A DNA stretch of 64,000 nucleotides from Streptomyces griseoloalbus (GTDB taxonomy: Bacteria; Actinomycetota; Actinomycetes; Streptomycetales; Streptomycetaceae). Made by a program: the position numbers and the translations under genes. Within the stretch, counting starts at the first letter, position 1, and the number at the start of each line of letters is the position of its first letter. Below are positions 25,217 through 33,143 of this stretch, piece by piece. The notes below the pieces were generated by a model, which was not told the origin of the DNA, did no database searches, and worked only from the letters and a program-made list of their open reading frames with translations. Where the stretch lies: NCBI GenBank assembly GCA_014650015.1, contig BMUD01000018.1, positions 100,946-164,945 on the forward strand. The letters are read 5' to 3'.

Positions 25217-26038
25217 ATGACCGAGTCCGTGGGGATCCACGTCGAGGGGGTCCACTTCGGCTACCCCGCACGACCCGTGCTGCGTGGGGTCGACCTGACC
25301 GTGTGGCCGGGGGAACTGACCGCGCTCATCGGCCTCAACGGCTGCGGCAAGTCGACCCTGTTGCGGCTGGCCGCCGGGCTGCTGCGGCCGGACGCGGGGC
25401 GGGTGCTGCTCGGCGGGGACGACGTCGCGCGGCTCTCCCGGCGCGCCACGGCCCGCAGGGTGGCGCTGCTGCACCAATCCGCGCCCGCCGTGCCGGGTAT
25501 GACGGTACGTCATCTGGTGCGCCAGGGGCGGTACGCGGCGCGCGGCCCGCTGGGCATGCTGCGCGAGGGCGACGACCCCGTCGTGCACCGGGCGCTGCGC
25601 GACGTCGGGGTGGAGGCGTGGGCCGACCGGGACGTCGACGCGCTGTCCGGGGGTGAGCGGCAGCGGGTGCGGCTGGCCATGGCGCTGGCCCAGGACACCG
25701 GCGTCCTGCTGCTGGACGAGCCGACCACCTACCTGGACCTGCACCACCAGCTCGACGTGCTGCAGACGGTGGTGCGGCTGCGGGAGGAACGCGGGCTCAC
25801 CGTGGTGATGGTGCTGCACGACCTGGCCCACGCGGCCCGGTTCGCCGAACGCGTCGTGGCCCTGCGCGACGGCCGCGTGGTGGCCGACGGTACGCCGAAG
25901 GACGTCGTCACGCCGGGGTTGCTGGCGGATGTCCTCAGGGTGGCGGGCCGGGTCGGCCGGGACCCCGAGGGCGGCTGGCCGGTGTGTTACCCAGATCACC
26001 CCCTCCCCGATCTTGAATATGAAAATCAGATTCATTAG
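25217..26038 (+). CDS. Metallophore ABC transporter ATP-binding protein (FepC type)
   Basis: A 273-residue ABC ATPase. Walker A is GLNGCGKST, the signature is LSGGERQRV, Walker B is VLLLDEPTTYLDL and the switch His lies in VVMVLHDLAHAARF. It completes a binding protein-permease-permease-ATPase importer. The last codons overlap a candidate Zur box for the downstream peptide cluster, so the RiPP genes may have their own zinc-controlled promoter inside this gene's end. Confidence 0.87.
   Translation: MTESVGIHVEGVHFGYPARPVLRGVDLTVWPGELTALIGLNGCGKSTLLRLAAGLLRPDAGRVLLGGDDVARLSRRATARRVALLHQSAPAVPGMTVRHLVRQGRYAARGPLGMLREGDDPVVHRALRDVGVEAWADRDVDALSGGERQRVRLAMALAQDTGVLLLDEPTTYLDLHHQLDVLQTVVRLREERGLTVVMVLHDLAHAARFAERVVALRDGRVVADGTPKDVVTPGLLADVLRVAGRVGRDPEGGWPVCYPDHPLPDLEYENQIH
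26014..26034 (+). promoter_or_regulatory. Zur box B (candidate), upstream of the RiPP precursor
   Basis: Two overlapping matches: TGAATATGAAAATCA (26014-26028) and TGAAAATCAGATTCA (26020-26034), each about 11 of 15 against the Zur consensus as I remember it. The segment is strikingly AT-rich for this genome. It lies over the ATPase stop codon and 63 bases before the precursor ATG. Confidence 0.55.
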
Positions 26039-26096
26039 GGTTCCTGTCATGGCGCTCATCCGAACGCCGTATCTCCCTGATGACAAAGGAGAGTTC

Positions 26097-26210
26097 ATGG
26101 ACAACGAGCAGGTCTTCGCGCCCATCGCCGACCCGGGCCAGCTGGCCCACGACTCGGCCTCCCACTCCAACGCCCTCGTCGAGAACCCGTTCGAGGACAC
26201 CGAGGAGTAA
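26097..26210 (+). CDS. Putative RiPP precursor peptide, 37 residues
   Basis: A 37-residue acidic peptide with an excellent AGGAG five bases before the ATG. The N-terminal half (FAPIADPGQLAHD) would be the leader. Residues 20-25 are SASHSN, followed by ALVENPFEDTEE. The peptide has no Cys, but Ser20, Ser22, Ser24, Thr35, His18 and His23 are possible modification or metal-binding sites. It is followed by a hairpin and then by an E1-like partner, YcaO and SagB-like genes, which are TOMM/azole- or amidine-forming enzymes. The layout recalls streptamidine-type clusters, as far as I remember. The cleavage site and product are unknown. Confidence 0.7.
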   Translation: MDNEQVFAPIADPGQLAHDSASHSNALVENPFEDTEE

Positions 26211-26232
26211 GCGAGGGCTCACCCCCTCGACC

Positions 26233-26266
26233 GTGGGCCCGCCCCCTGCCTTCCGGGCGGGCCCAC
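26233..26266 (+). terminator. Hairpin between precursor and modification genes
   Basis: A 12-bp perfect stem (arm GTGGGCCCGCCC) with a 10-base loop begins 23 bases after the precursor stop. Such partial terminators raise precursor mRNA relative to the enzymes in RiPP operons. Confidence 0.65.
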
Positions 26267-26301
26267 ACCCCTCACCCGCCCCACTCGCCAGGAGGATCGC
26301 C

Positions 26302-27174
26302 GTGTCCCGCAGCAGGCTCGCACCCGGTGTCGAGGTCGTCGCCGTGCCCGGGCGGGGTCTCGCCCTGCGGACCGCCGAGGGCGAGTTCCTCGGCGTCAGG
26401 ACGGGGGGCGCCGACCAGGACACCCTGCTCGCCGTGCTCTCCGGCACCGCACCGGCCCCGGACGACGGTGAACTCCGGCGCGTCCTGCGGGCGTTCGGGG
26501 AGGCCGGCTACCTGACGGAGGAGCCGCGGCACTCCGAGTGGCCCGCCGCCCGCCGGTCCGTACGGCTCCTCGGCGACCCGGTCCTGACCCGGCCGCTCGC
26601 CGCACAGCTGACCGCCCTGGGCGCCGCGCCGCACACCCCCGCCGCGCCGCCGGAACACCTGGAGGACCTGCTGCGCGACGACCCCGCAGCCGTGGTGTGG
26701 TGCCTCGACGGACCCGTCCCCGGCGGACTGTGGGACGCCGCCGACCGGCTGCCCGGGCACGGCGTCGCCTGGCTGCGCTGCCACCGCGAGGGAAGGCAGG
26801 CGTACCTGGAGCCGCTGGCCGCCGCTCCCGGGGACGTCACCTCCGTCCACGTCCGCGCCCGGCGCCTCGCCGCCACCCCCGCCCACCGCGAACTGGCCGC
26901 CTACTGGAGCGGACCCCGCACCTCCGGCACGCCGGGCGGGCTCAACGGGCCCGCCGCCGGACTGCTCGCCGCGTTGCTCGCCGACGACCTCCACCGGTGG
27001 GCCACCGACGCCCCCGACACCGGCGGCCTCCCCGCCCGGCGCCGGCTGCGCCGCGTCGACCTGCGCACGCTCACCGTCACCGAGCACCCCGTCCTGCCGG
27101 TGCCCGACGTCGCCCCGATGCCCAACGCCCTCCCGGTGCCCGGCGCCGCCCCGATGCCGAAGAAGAACGGATGA
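26302..27174 (+). CDS. TOMM leader-binding / E1-like partner protein
   Basis: A 290-residue protein resembling the divergent E1-like (ocin-ThiF) proteins that bind RiPP leader peptides and hand them to YcaO. Features are the N-terminal wing LAPGVEVVAVPGRGLALRTA with DDGELRRVLRAFGEAGYLTE (RRE-like), and the C-terminal motif RRLRRVDLRTLTVTEHPVLP typical of this group. The ThiF ATP-binding motifs and Cys zinc sites are not visible, so it is a scaffold rather than an enzyme. AGGAGG lies 6 bases before the GTG. It overlaps the next gene by ATGA. Confidence 0.65.
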   Translation: MSRSRLAPGVEVVAVPGRGLALRTAEGEFLGVRTGGADQDTLLAVLSGTAPAPDDGELRRVLRAFGEAGYLTEEPRHSEWPAARRSVRLLGDPVLTRPLAAQLTALGAAPHTPAAPPEHLEDLLRDDPAAVVWCLDGPVPGGLWDAADRLPGHGVAWLRCHREGRQAYLEPLAAAPGDVTSVHVRARRLAATPAHRELAAYWSGPRTSGTPGGLNGPAAGLLAALLADDLHRWATDAPDTGGLPARRRLRRVDLRTLTVTEHPVLPVPDVAPMPNALPVPGAAPMPKKNG

Positions 27175-28652
27175 CACCGCCCACCGCGACGGTCGGCGGG
27201 CTCGCCACGGACACCCATCTCCCGGACGGCGACGGGCCCTTCCCCACCGTCCTGATCCGCACCCCGTACGACCGCACACGCCACCGGGCCGAGGCGCGCG
27301 GCTGGGCCCGCCGCGGCTTCGCCGCCGTCGTCCAGGACGTGCGGGGCCGCTTCGCGTCACCGGGGGAGTGGCACCCCTACCGGAACGAGGCCGCCGACGG
27401 AGCGGCCACGGCCCGCTGGATCCGGCGGCAGCCCTGGAGCGACGGACGGCTGGTCGCCGCCGGCGCCTCCTACGCCGCCCACTGCGCCGTCGTGCTGGCC
27501 CTCGAAGCGCCCGGCGACGCCCGGCCCGACGCCGTCATCGCCGCCGTTCCGGCACTGGGCGCCGCCGAGACGGCCCGCGAACCCTCCGGCGTGGAACGGC
27601 TGCTGACCCGCGCCGGCTGGTGGGCCGCCCACGGCGACCGGCCGGACTCGGACGAGAGCGCCCTGGACAAGGCCCTCGCCGCCGACCCCGGGCTGCTCAC
27701 CCACCTGCCGCTCACCGCCCTCCCGCGACGACTGGGCCGGGACCTGCCCTCCTGGGCGGGCCTGTGGCGGCACCACGACCGCGGCCGCCTCACCACGCGG
27801 GCGGCGCACGCCGCCGTACCGCTGCTCGCGGTGGGCGGCCACCACGACCACTTCACCGAGGACACCGTCGCGCTGTGGCGCGCCTGGGGCGGGCCCTCGG
27901 CGCGACTGCTGCTGGGCCCTTGGGGCCACGGCCTGGCCGGCGCGCCCGGGCCCGACGCCGGACCCGCCCACCGGGTGGCACTCGGCGACCTGTACGTGCG
28001 CTGGACCCGTCGCGCCCTCGGCGGCGAACTCGCCCCCGGGCGCCACGGCGCGCTGGCGCTGGGCGGAGGCAACCTGTGGGTGCCCGCCGCCACCGAGGGC
28101 CGACCGCGCACCCTGCGGGTCCGGTTGCTGCACGGCGCCGCCTTCACCGCCGACCCCGACCGTCCGGTCCGCTCCGACGACCTCACCGTCCCCACCGGGG
28201 GGCCGCCCGACCGGTGCCTGCTGGCCACCCCGCCGCTGCCCCGCCCGCTCGACGCGCTCGGACCCGTACGGGTACGGCTGCGGGCCACCGCCGGCACCCC
28301 GTCCGCCGACTGGGCCGTACGGCTCGTCGCCCTCACCCCGGAAGGGGCGGCGCGACGGCTCGCCGTAGGCGTCGTCCGGCGCGCGGACCCGGCCGGCCGG
28401 GAAACCGGGTTCACCGTGGAGCTCGGCCGGCTCGCGCGCCGGCTGCGGGCGGGCACCCGGCTCCGCCTGGAGATCGCCGGACACCACTTCCCGGCCCACG
28501 CCCGCAACCCCCACACCGGGGCCGACCCGGTCACGGCGGACCGCCTGCTCCCCTCGCCACGCGAGGTCGACCCCGAGAGCGTGGCGCTCACGCTGCACGT
28601 GCTCCCCACCCGTCCCACCCCCACCGAGCCCGCCGAGGAGATCCTGCGATGA
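27171..28652 (+). CDS. CocE/NonD-family alpha/beta hydrolase (X-Pro dipeptidyl-peptidase type)
   Basis: A 493-residue serine hydrolase. The N-terminal catalytic fold has PTVLIRTPYDRTRHRAEARG, GFAAVVQDVRGRFASPG and the nucleophile-elbow region AAGASYAAHCAVVLAL, where the family usually has GxSYxG; here the elbow reads GASYAA. The oxyanion/acid region is LLAVGGHHDHF. The C-terminal jelly-roll domain (about 300-490) is typical of CocE and PepX. In a RiPP cluster it could remove the leader, trim the peptide or form a ring. Overlaps of 4 bases with both neighbours show coupling. Confidence 0.75.
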   Translation: MTPPTATVGGLATDTHLPDGDGPFPTVLIRTPYDRTRHRAEARGWARRGFAAVVQDVRGRFASPGEWHPYRNEAADGAATARWIRRQPWSDGRLVAAGASYAAHCAVVLALEAPGDARPDAVIAAVPALGAAETAREPSGVERLLTRAGWWAAHGDRPDSDESALDKALAADPGLLTHLPLTALPRRLGRDLPSWAGLWRHHDRGRLTTRAAHAAVPLLAVGGHHDHFTEDTVALWRAWGGPSARLLLGPWGHGLAGAPGPDAGPAHRVALGDLYVRWTRRALGGELAPGRHGALALGGGNLWVPAATEGRPRTLRVRLLHGAAFTADPDRPVRSDDLTVPTGGPPDRCLLATPPLPRPLDALGPVRVRLRATAGTPSADWAVRLVALTPEGAARRLAVGVVRRADPAGRETGFTVELGRLARRLRAGTRLRLEIAGHHFPAHARNPHTGADPVTADRLLPSPREVDPESVALTLHVLPTRPTPTEPAEEILR

Positions 28653-30028
28653 CGGCGCTGCCGCTGGAAGCCCTGGTCGATCCCGTCTGCGGCATCGTCC
28701 GCAAGGTCAAGCCCGTCGAGCACCCCGCCGGTGCCCCGCCCCGCTACACCGCGCTCACCGCCGAGATATCCGACGCCCGCAGACTCGGCCTGTGGCCCGC
28801 CGACCGGGTCTCCCTCGGCACCACCTTCGGCGACCCCGAAGGGGCGCGCATCGCCGCGATAGCCGAGGGAATCGAACGGTACTGCGGCAACCGCGTCCCG
28901 CCCCCCGGCCACCCCGACGCCCCGCTGCGCGCCACCGCCGCCGAACTGTCCGACCAGGGCCTGCGGTTGTACGGCCCCGGCGACCTGCCCGCCTACGCGC
29001 CCTGGCAGTACGCCCGGGAGAAGTTCCCGTACCGGCCCCTCACCCCCGACACCCCCGCCCTGTGGACGCGCGGCGAGGAGCGGCTGCCGGACGGCGGCAC
29101 CGCCGCGGTGTGGGCGCCCGTCGCCCTCACCCACCTCAACTGGCGCCAGGGCGACCTGCGTTCACTGCCCCGCACCCACCACCTCAACTACGCCGGCATC
29201 GCCACCGGGCAGGGCCTCGACGACGCCGTCGAACGCTGCCTGCTGGAGATCGTCGAACGCGACGCGCTGGAACTGTGGTGGCACCTCGACGGCCCGGCCC
29301 GGGGCATCGACCCGGACACCGTGCCCGGCCTCGCCGACGACCTCGCAGGATCCGCGCTCGACGTCCATCTGGTCGAGATGCCCTCGGAGTTCGCCCCCTG
29401 CATGGCCGCCCTCGTGCACGATCCGCGGCTCGGCCTGTACGCCGCCGGGTTCGCCTGCAAGTACGACCCGGCGGAGGCCGCCCGCAAGGCCGTGCTGGAA
29501 GCCGTCCACACCTGGGTCTTCACCCAGGGCCTGACCGGCCCCGACGGCTGGGTGTTCCAGGCCGTGGAGGCCGGCCTGCTCGCCCGCGGCCTCTACCTCG
29601 ACCACCGCCCCGACCACCGCTACCTCGACGTGTGCGGCCCGCAGTTCGAGCACGTCCGTGACCTCGGCGCCCACGTCCAGGTCTGGCTGGACGAGCGGAT
29701 GGCCGCCGAGGCGCGGCGCTTCACCGAGCCCGCCCTCGGCACGGTGCCCCTCGACGCGGTCGAACCCGGCAGCCGGGACCGGCTCGACCGCGCGCTCCGC
29801 GAGGGCGGCCACCGCGTCATGACGTTCGACCTCACCACCGAGGACGTGGCCGAGACGGCACTGCGCGTCGCCCGCGTCCTCGTCTCCGGGCTCCTCCCCA
29901 ACGCCCCCGCCGCCTTCGGCTACTTCGGCTGCCCGCGGCTCGCCGAGACCGCCCTGCGACGGGGCTGGCGCACGACCGCGCCGAGCGCACCGGAGGACTT
30001 CACCCTCGCGCCCCCGCCCCACATGTGA
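28649..30028 (+). CDS. YcaO cyclodehydratase
   Basis: A 459-residue YcaO-domain protein. The ATP/Mg-binding acidic motifs of the family are present: GARIAAIAEGIERYCGNR, CLLEIVERDALELWW and ARKAVLEAVHTWVF. YcaO enzymes phosphorylate a peptide backbone amide and let a nucleophile (Ser, Thr, Cys side chain, an amine or sulfide) attack, giving azolines, amidines or thioamides. With the E1-like partner at 26302 and the SagB-like dehydrogenase at 30025 it forms the standard TOMM machinery acting on the peptide at 26097. The C-terminus is APPPHM, lacking a strict PxPxP tail. Confidence 0.85.
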   Translation: MTALPLEALVDPVCGIVRKVKPVEHPAGAPPRYTALTAEISDARRLGLWPADRVSLGTTFGDPEGARIAAIAEGIERYCGNRVPPPGHPDAPLRATAAELSDQGLRLYGPGDLPAYAPWQYAREKFPYRPLTPDTPALWTRGEERLPDGGTAAVWAPVALTHLNWRQGDLRSLPRTHHLNYAGIATGQGLDDAVERCLLEIVERDALELWWHLDGPARGIDPDTVPGLADDLAGSALDVHLVEMPSEFAPCMAALVHDPRLGLYAAGFACKYDPAEAARKAVLEAVHTWVFTQGLTGPDGWVFQAVEAGLLARGLYLDHRPDHRYLDVCGPQFEHVRDLGAHVQVWLDERMAAEARRFTEPALGTVPLDAVEPGSRDRLDRALREGGHRVMTFDLTTEDVAETALRVARVLVSGLLPNAPAAFGYFGCPRLAETALRRGWRTTAPSAPEDFTLAPPPHM

Positions 30029-31407
30029 GGTCCGCTCCCGTGGAACATACCCGCGACGACCGTCCGGTGGACCTCGTCGCCGCACTCGCCCGCGCCCGCT
30101 CCGCCGAGCGGCCGGGCCCCGACACACCCGCCGGGCCCGCCGTCCGGGCCTGGCCGGGCCCGCCGCTCCCGGTCCCCCAGGCCGGCCCGGGGGAGCTCGA
30201 CCTGGGCGCGCTGCTGCGCCTCTCCCTGGCGGCCTCGGACGACTCCGGACGCCTGCGGCCCGCCTCGTCCGCAGGCGCGCTCCACCCGGTCGACACCGAA
30301 CTCGTCGTGGGCACCGGCTGCTCGCTACCGCCGGGACGCTACGGCTACGACCCGCTGCGCCACCGCGTCCACCGCCTCGGCCGGCAACCCGACGGCACGC
30401 CGCCGGGCGTGACCGCCGAACTCTCCGTCACCGCGCGCCGCACGGTCTCCCACTACGCCCACCGGGCCTGGCCGCTGCTGCTCCTGGACACCGGACACGC
30501 CGCCGGAGCCCTCTACCTCGCGGCCCACGCACTGGGCGCGACCGCCACGGAGCCCCGACTGAACGGCCGCACCGACAGCCCGCTCGCCGCGGTGCACATT
30601 CCCCCGCCGAGCGGTCATTCCGCGTCTGCTGAAGCACCCTTGACCGTCGGTTCCGCTGCGCCTGGCGGAGCATGCGCGCCCGCCGGTTCTTCTGTGTCTG
30701 CGGGATTGCCCTCGACGGTCGGTCCGTCTCCGTCTGCCGGAGCACGCGCGCCGATCGGTGCTGGTGTGTCTGCCGGGTTGCCCTCGCCGGTCGGTGCTGC
30801 TGCGTCCGCCGAGCCGCTCCCGCCCCCCGGCCCCTCCGTGTCCGTCCGACCGCCCTCGCTCGCGGACCTCCTCCCGTCCTTCCCACCACCCACGCCCCCC
30901 GAGCTGCTGTCCCGCCGCAGTGACCCCCCGCCGCTGACCGGGACCCCCACGCCGCGGGCGTTGTCGGCGGTGCTCGCCGTGGCCGCGTGGGCGGGGGCCG
31001 GGGAGGTGGGCTGGTGTGCCGCCGTCGGGGGACCGCGGCCGGGGCTGGTCGAGCCGGCCGGTGACGGCACGTCACCGCGGCGGCGGGCGTCCGGCGAGGC
31101 CCGCCCGACGCTCGCGGCCTGGGCCGCCGGCCAGGCGTGGATCGCGGACGCGGGCGCCGTCCTGCTCGCCCACGGCTGCCCGGCGGACGCCGGCGCGCCG
31201 CTCATCCGCCGTACCCACCTGCGGGCCGGCTTCGCCGTCCACCTGGCCCACCTCACCGCCCGCCGCCACGGACTCGCCGCCCGGCCCGTCGGCTCCTGGC
31301 AGCGGGCGGACCTCGGCGCCGCGCTCGGCGCCCCACCGGGCCGGGACTGGATCGTCCACGGACTGGCCCTCGGCACCCGCCCCGCCGACGAGGAGAACAC
31401 CACGTGA
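30025..31407 (+). CDS. SagB-like FMN dehydrogenase with an internal tandem-repeat linker
   Basis: A 460-residue nitroreductase-fold protein. The N-terminal half (40-200) has SagB/azoline-oxidase features: RLRPASSAGALHPVDTELVV, RYGYDPLRHRVHRL and YLAAHALGATATEP. Residues 208-279 are three tandem copies of a 24-residue Gly/Ser/Ala/Pro unit. The C-terminal half (about 300-455) resumes the fold (RTHLRAGFAVHLAHLTARRH). It would oxidise azolines to azoles with FMN. GTG 30025 overlaps the YcaO stop but has no Shine-Dalgarno; GTG 30040, nine bases after GAGG, is a good alternative. Confidence 0.72.
   Translation: MRSAPVEHTRDDRPVDLVAALARARSAERPGPDTPAGPAVRAWPGPPLPVPQAGPGELDLGALLRLSLAASDDSGRLRPASSAGALHPVDTELVVGTGCSLPPGRYGYDPLRHRVHRLGRQPDGTPPGVTAELSVTARRTVSHYAHRAWPLLLLDTGHAAGALYLAAHALGATATEPRLNGRTDSPLAAVHIPPPSGHSASAEAPLTVGSAAPGGACAPAGSSVSAGLPSTVGPSPSAGARAPIGAGVSAGLPSPVGAAASAEPLPPPGPSVSVRPPSLADLLPSFPPPTPPELLSRRSDPPPLTGTPTPRALSAVLAVAAWAGAGEVGWCAAVGGPRPGLVEPAGDGTSPRRRASGEARPTLAAWAAGQAWIADAGAVLLAHGCPADAGAPLIRRTHLRAGFAVHLAHLTARRHGLAARPVGSWQRADLGAALGAPPGRDWIVHGLALGTRPADEENTT
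30646..30861 (+). repeat. 72-bp tandem repeat, three copies, inside the SagB-like gene
   Basis: Three in-frame 72-bp units (30646, 30718, 30790) encode VGSAAPGGACAPAGSSVSAG..., VGPSPSAGARAPIGAGVSAG... and VGAAASAEPLPPPGPSVSV.... The first two are closest; the third has drifted. They form a flexible linker between the halves of the nitroreductase fold. Confidence 0.75.
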
Positions 31408-33143
31408 TCGTCCACCCCGAACTGCGCCGCGCCGCCCGGCACGCCCGGCGCCCCCTGCTCACGGCCACCCTCCTGCAAGGGGCCGGCACCCTCACCCACC
31501 TCGTGCAGGCCGCGCTGCTGGCCCTCGCCCTCGCCCGTCTGGCCCGCGGCGACACCGGCGGGCTGCCGTGGCTGCTCGCCGCCGTGCTCGCCGTCGTCGC
31601 CGCCCGCGCCGCGCTCACCACCTGGCAGCGGCGCACCGCCACCCGCGCCGGAGCCCGGGTCAGGGTCGCCCTGCGGGACGAACTCGTCGCCCACCTCGGC
31701 CGACTGGGTCCCGCCCACCTGACCACCGCCCGCGCCGGAGCCGTACGCACCACCCTCGTCGACGGTGTGGAGGGCGTCGACGCCTACGTCTCCCGCTACC
31801 TGCCCCAGCTCCTGATCACCCTGACCGTGCCGCCCCTGGTGCTGGCCGCACTGGCCGCGGTGGAACCGGCCGCCCTGCTCGGCCTGGTCCCCGCCCTGCT
31901 GCTCGCCCTCGCCGGACCGCGCGCCTGGGACCGGCTCCTCGCCGAACGCGGCAAGGAACACTGGGACACCTACGAAGGACTGGGCGCCGACTACCTGGAG
32001 GCGCTTCAGGGCATGCCCGCCCTGCGGGCCGCCGGCGCGGTCGGCCGCACCCGCGAACGCCTGGAGCGGCGCTCGGCGGCGCTGCACCGGGCGACCGTCG
32101 CCAAACTGCGGGTGTCCCTGGTCGACACCGGCCTCACCGACCTGGCCATCCAGGGCGGCACCGCGGCCGCCGCGCTCCTCGCGTGCTGGTCGGCCGTCAC
32201 CGGATCCACCACCGCGACCGGCACCTACCTGGTGCTGCTGCTGGCCTCCGAGTGCTTCCGCCCGGTCCGCGACCTGGCCCGCGAGTGGCACGCCGGATAC
32301 CTGGGGGTGTCGGCCGCGGACGGGATCGCCGCGCTGCGCACCGCCGAGCCCGCCGTCCCGGACACCGCCACCGCTCCGGCACACTGGGCGGGACCGCCCG
32401 AAATACGGTTCCAGGACGTGGCGTTCACCTACGACGGGGCGGGGACACCCGCGCTGCACGGCGTCACCTTCACCGCCGAGGCGGGACGCACCACCGCGAT
32501 CGTCGGCCCGTCCGGCGCGGGCAAGTCCACACTGCTCGCCCTGCTGCTGCGCCACCACGACCCGCGGGAGGGCGGCATCACCCTCGACGGCCGCCCCACG
32601 ACCGCGTACGCCCTCGACTCGCTGCGGCAGGGCATCGCCGTCGTGTCGCAGGAGACGTACCTCTTCCACGCCACCGTCGCCGACAACCTGCGCCTGGCCC
32701 GCCCGGACGCGACGGACGACGAACTGGTCCGCGCGGCCCGCACCGCCGGCATCCACGACGAGATCGCCGCCCTGCCCGACGGCTACGCCACCGTGGTCGG
32801 CGAGCGCGGCGCCACCCTCTCCGGCGGGCAGCGCCAGCGGCTCGCCCTCGCGCGGGCCCTGCTCGCGGACACACCCGTGCTCGTCCTCGACGAGGCGACC
32901 AGCGCGGTCGACGAACGCCGCGAGGCCGGGATCGTCCGCGAACTGCTCAAGGCCGCCGGCGGCCGGACCGTCCTGGTCGTCGCCCACCGGCTCGCCGCCG
33001 TCCGGCACGCCGACCGCATCGTCGTCCTCGACGCCGGACGGGTCGACGCCGTCGGCGACCACGCCGCACTGGTCGAGGCCGGAGGCGTCTACGCGCGGCT
33101 CGTCGAGGCCGGCCACACCCACCCGGGAGGACTCGCCGCATGA
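31404..33143 (+). CDS. ABC exporter, fused membrane and ATPase domains (subunit 1)
   Basis: A 579-residue type I exporter half. Residues 1-320 are the six-helix membrane domain with CydD-like features, and 330-579 the ATPase domain with Walker A GPSGAGKST, signature LSGGQRQRL and Walker B VLVLDEATSAVDE. GAGGAG lies 8 bases before the GTG, which overlaps the SagB stop. With the following gene it forms a heterodimer probably exporting the modified peptide. Confidence 0.85.
   Translation: MIVHPELRRAARHARRPLLTATLLQGAGTLTHLVQAALLALALARLARGDTGGLPWLLAAVLAVVAARAALTTWQRRTATRAGARVRVALRDELVAHLGRLGPAHLTTARAGAVRTTLVDGVEGVDAYVSRYLPQLLITLTVPPLVLAALAAVEPAALLGLVPALLLALAGPRAWDRLLAERGKEHWDTYEGLGADYLEALQGMPALRAAGAVGRTRERLERRSAALHRATVAKLRVSLVDTGLTDLAIQGGTAAAALLACWSAVTGSTTATGTYLVLLLASECFRPVRDLAREWHAGYLGVSAADGIAALRTAEPAVPDTATAPAHWAGPPEIRFQDVAFTYDGAGTPALHGVTFTAEAGRTTAIVGPSGAGKSTLLALLLRHHDPREGGITLDGRPTTAYALDSLRQGIAVVSQETYLFHATVADNLRLARPDATDDELVRAARTAGIHDEIAALPDGYATVVGERGATLSGGQRQRLALARALLADTPVLVLDEATSAVDERREAGIVRELLKAAGGRTVLVVAHRLAAVRHADRIVVLDAGRVDAVGDHAALVEAGGVYARLVEAGHTHPGGLAA

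Noticed and set aside
23559-26200. Long minus-strand frames opposite the metallophore importer
   Set aside because: They are low-complexity Arg/Gly/Gln-rich antisense readings of FecCD and ATPase genes, common in GC-rich DNA.
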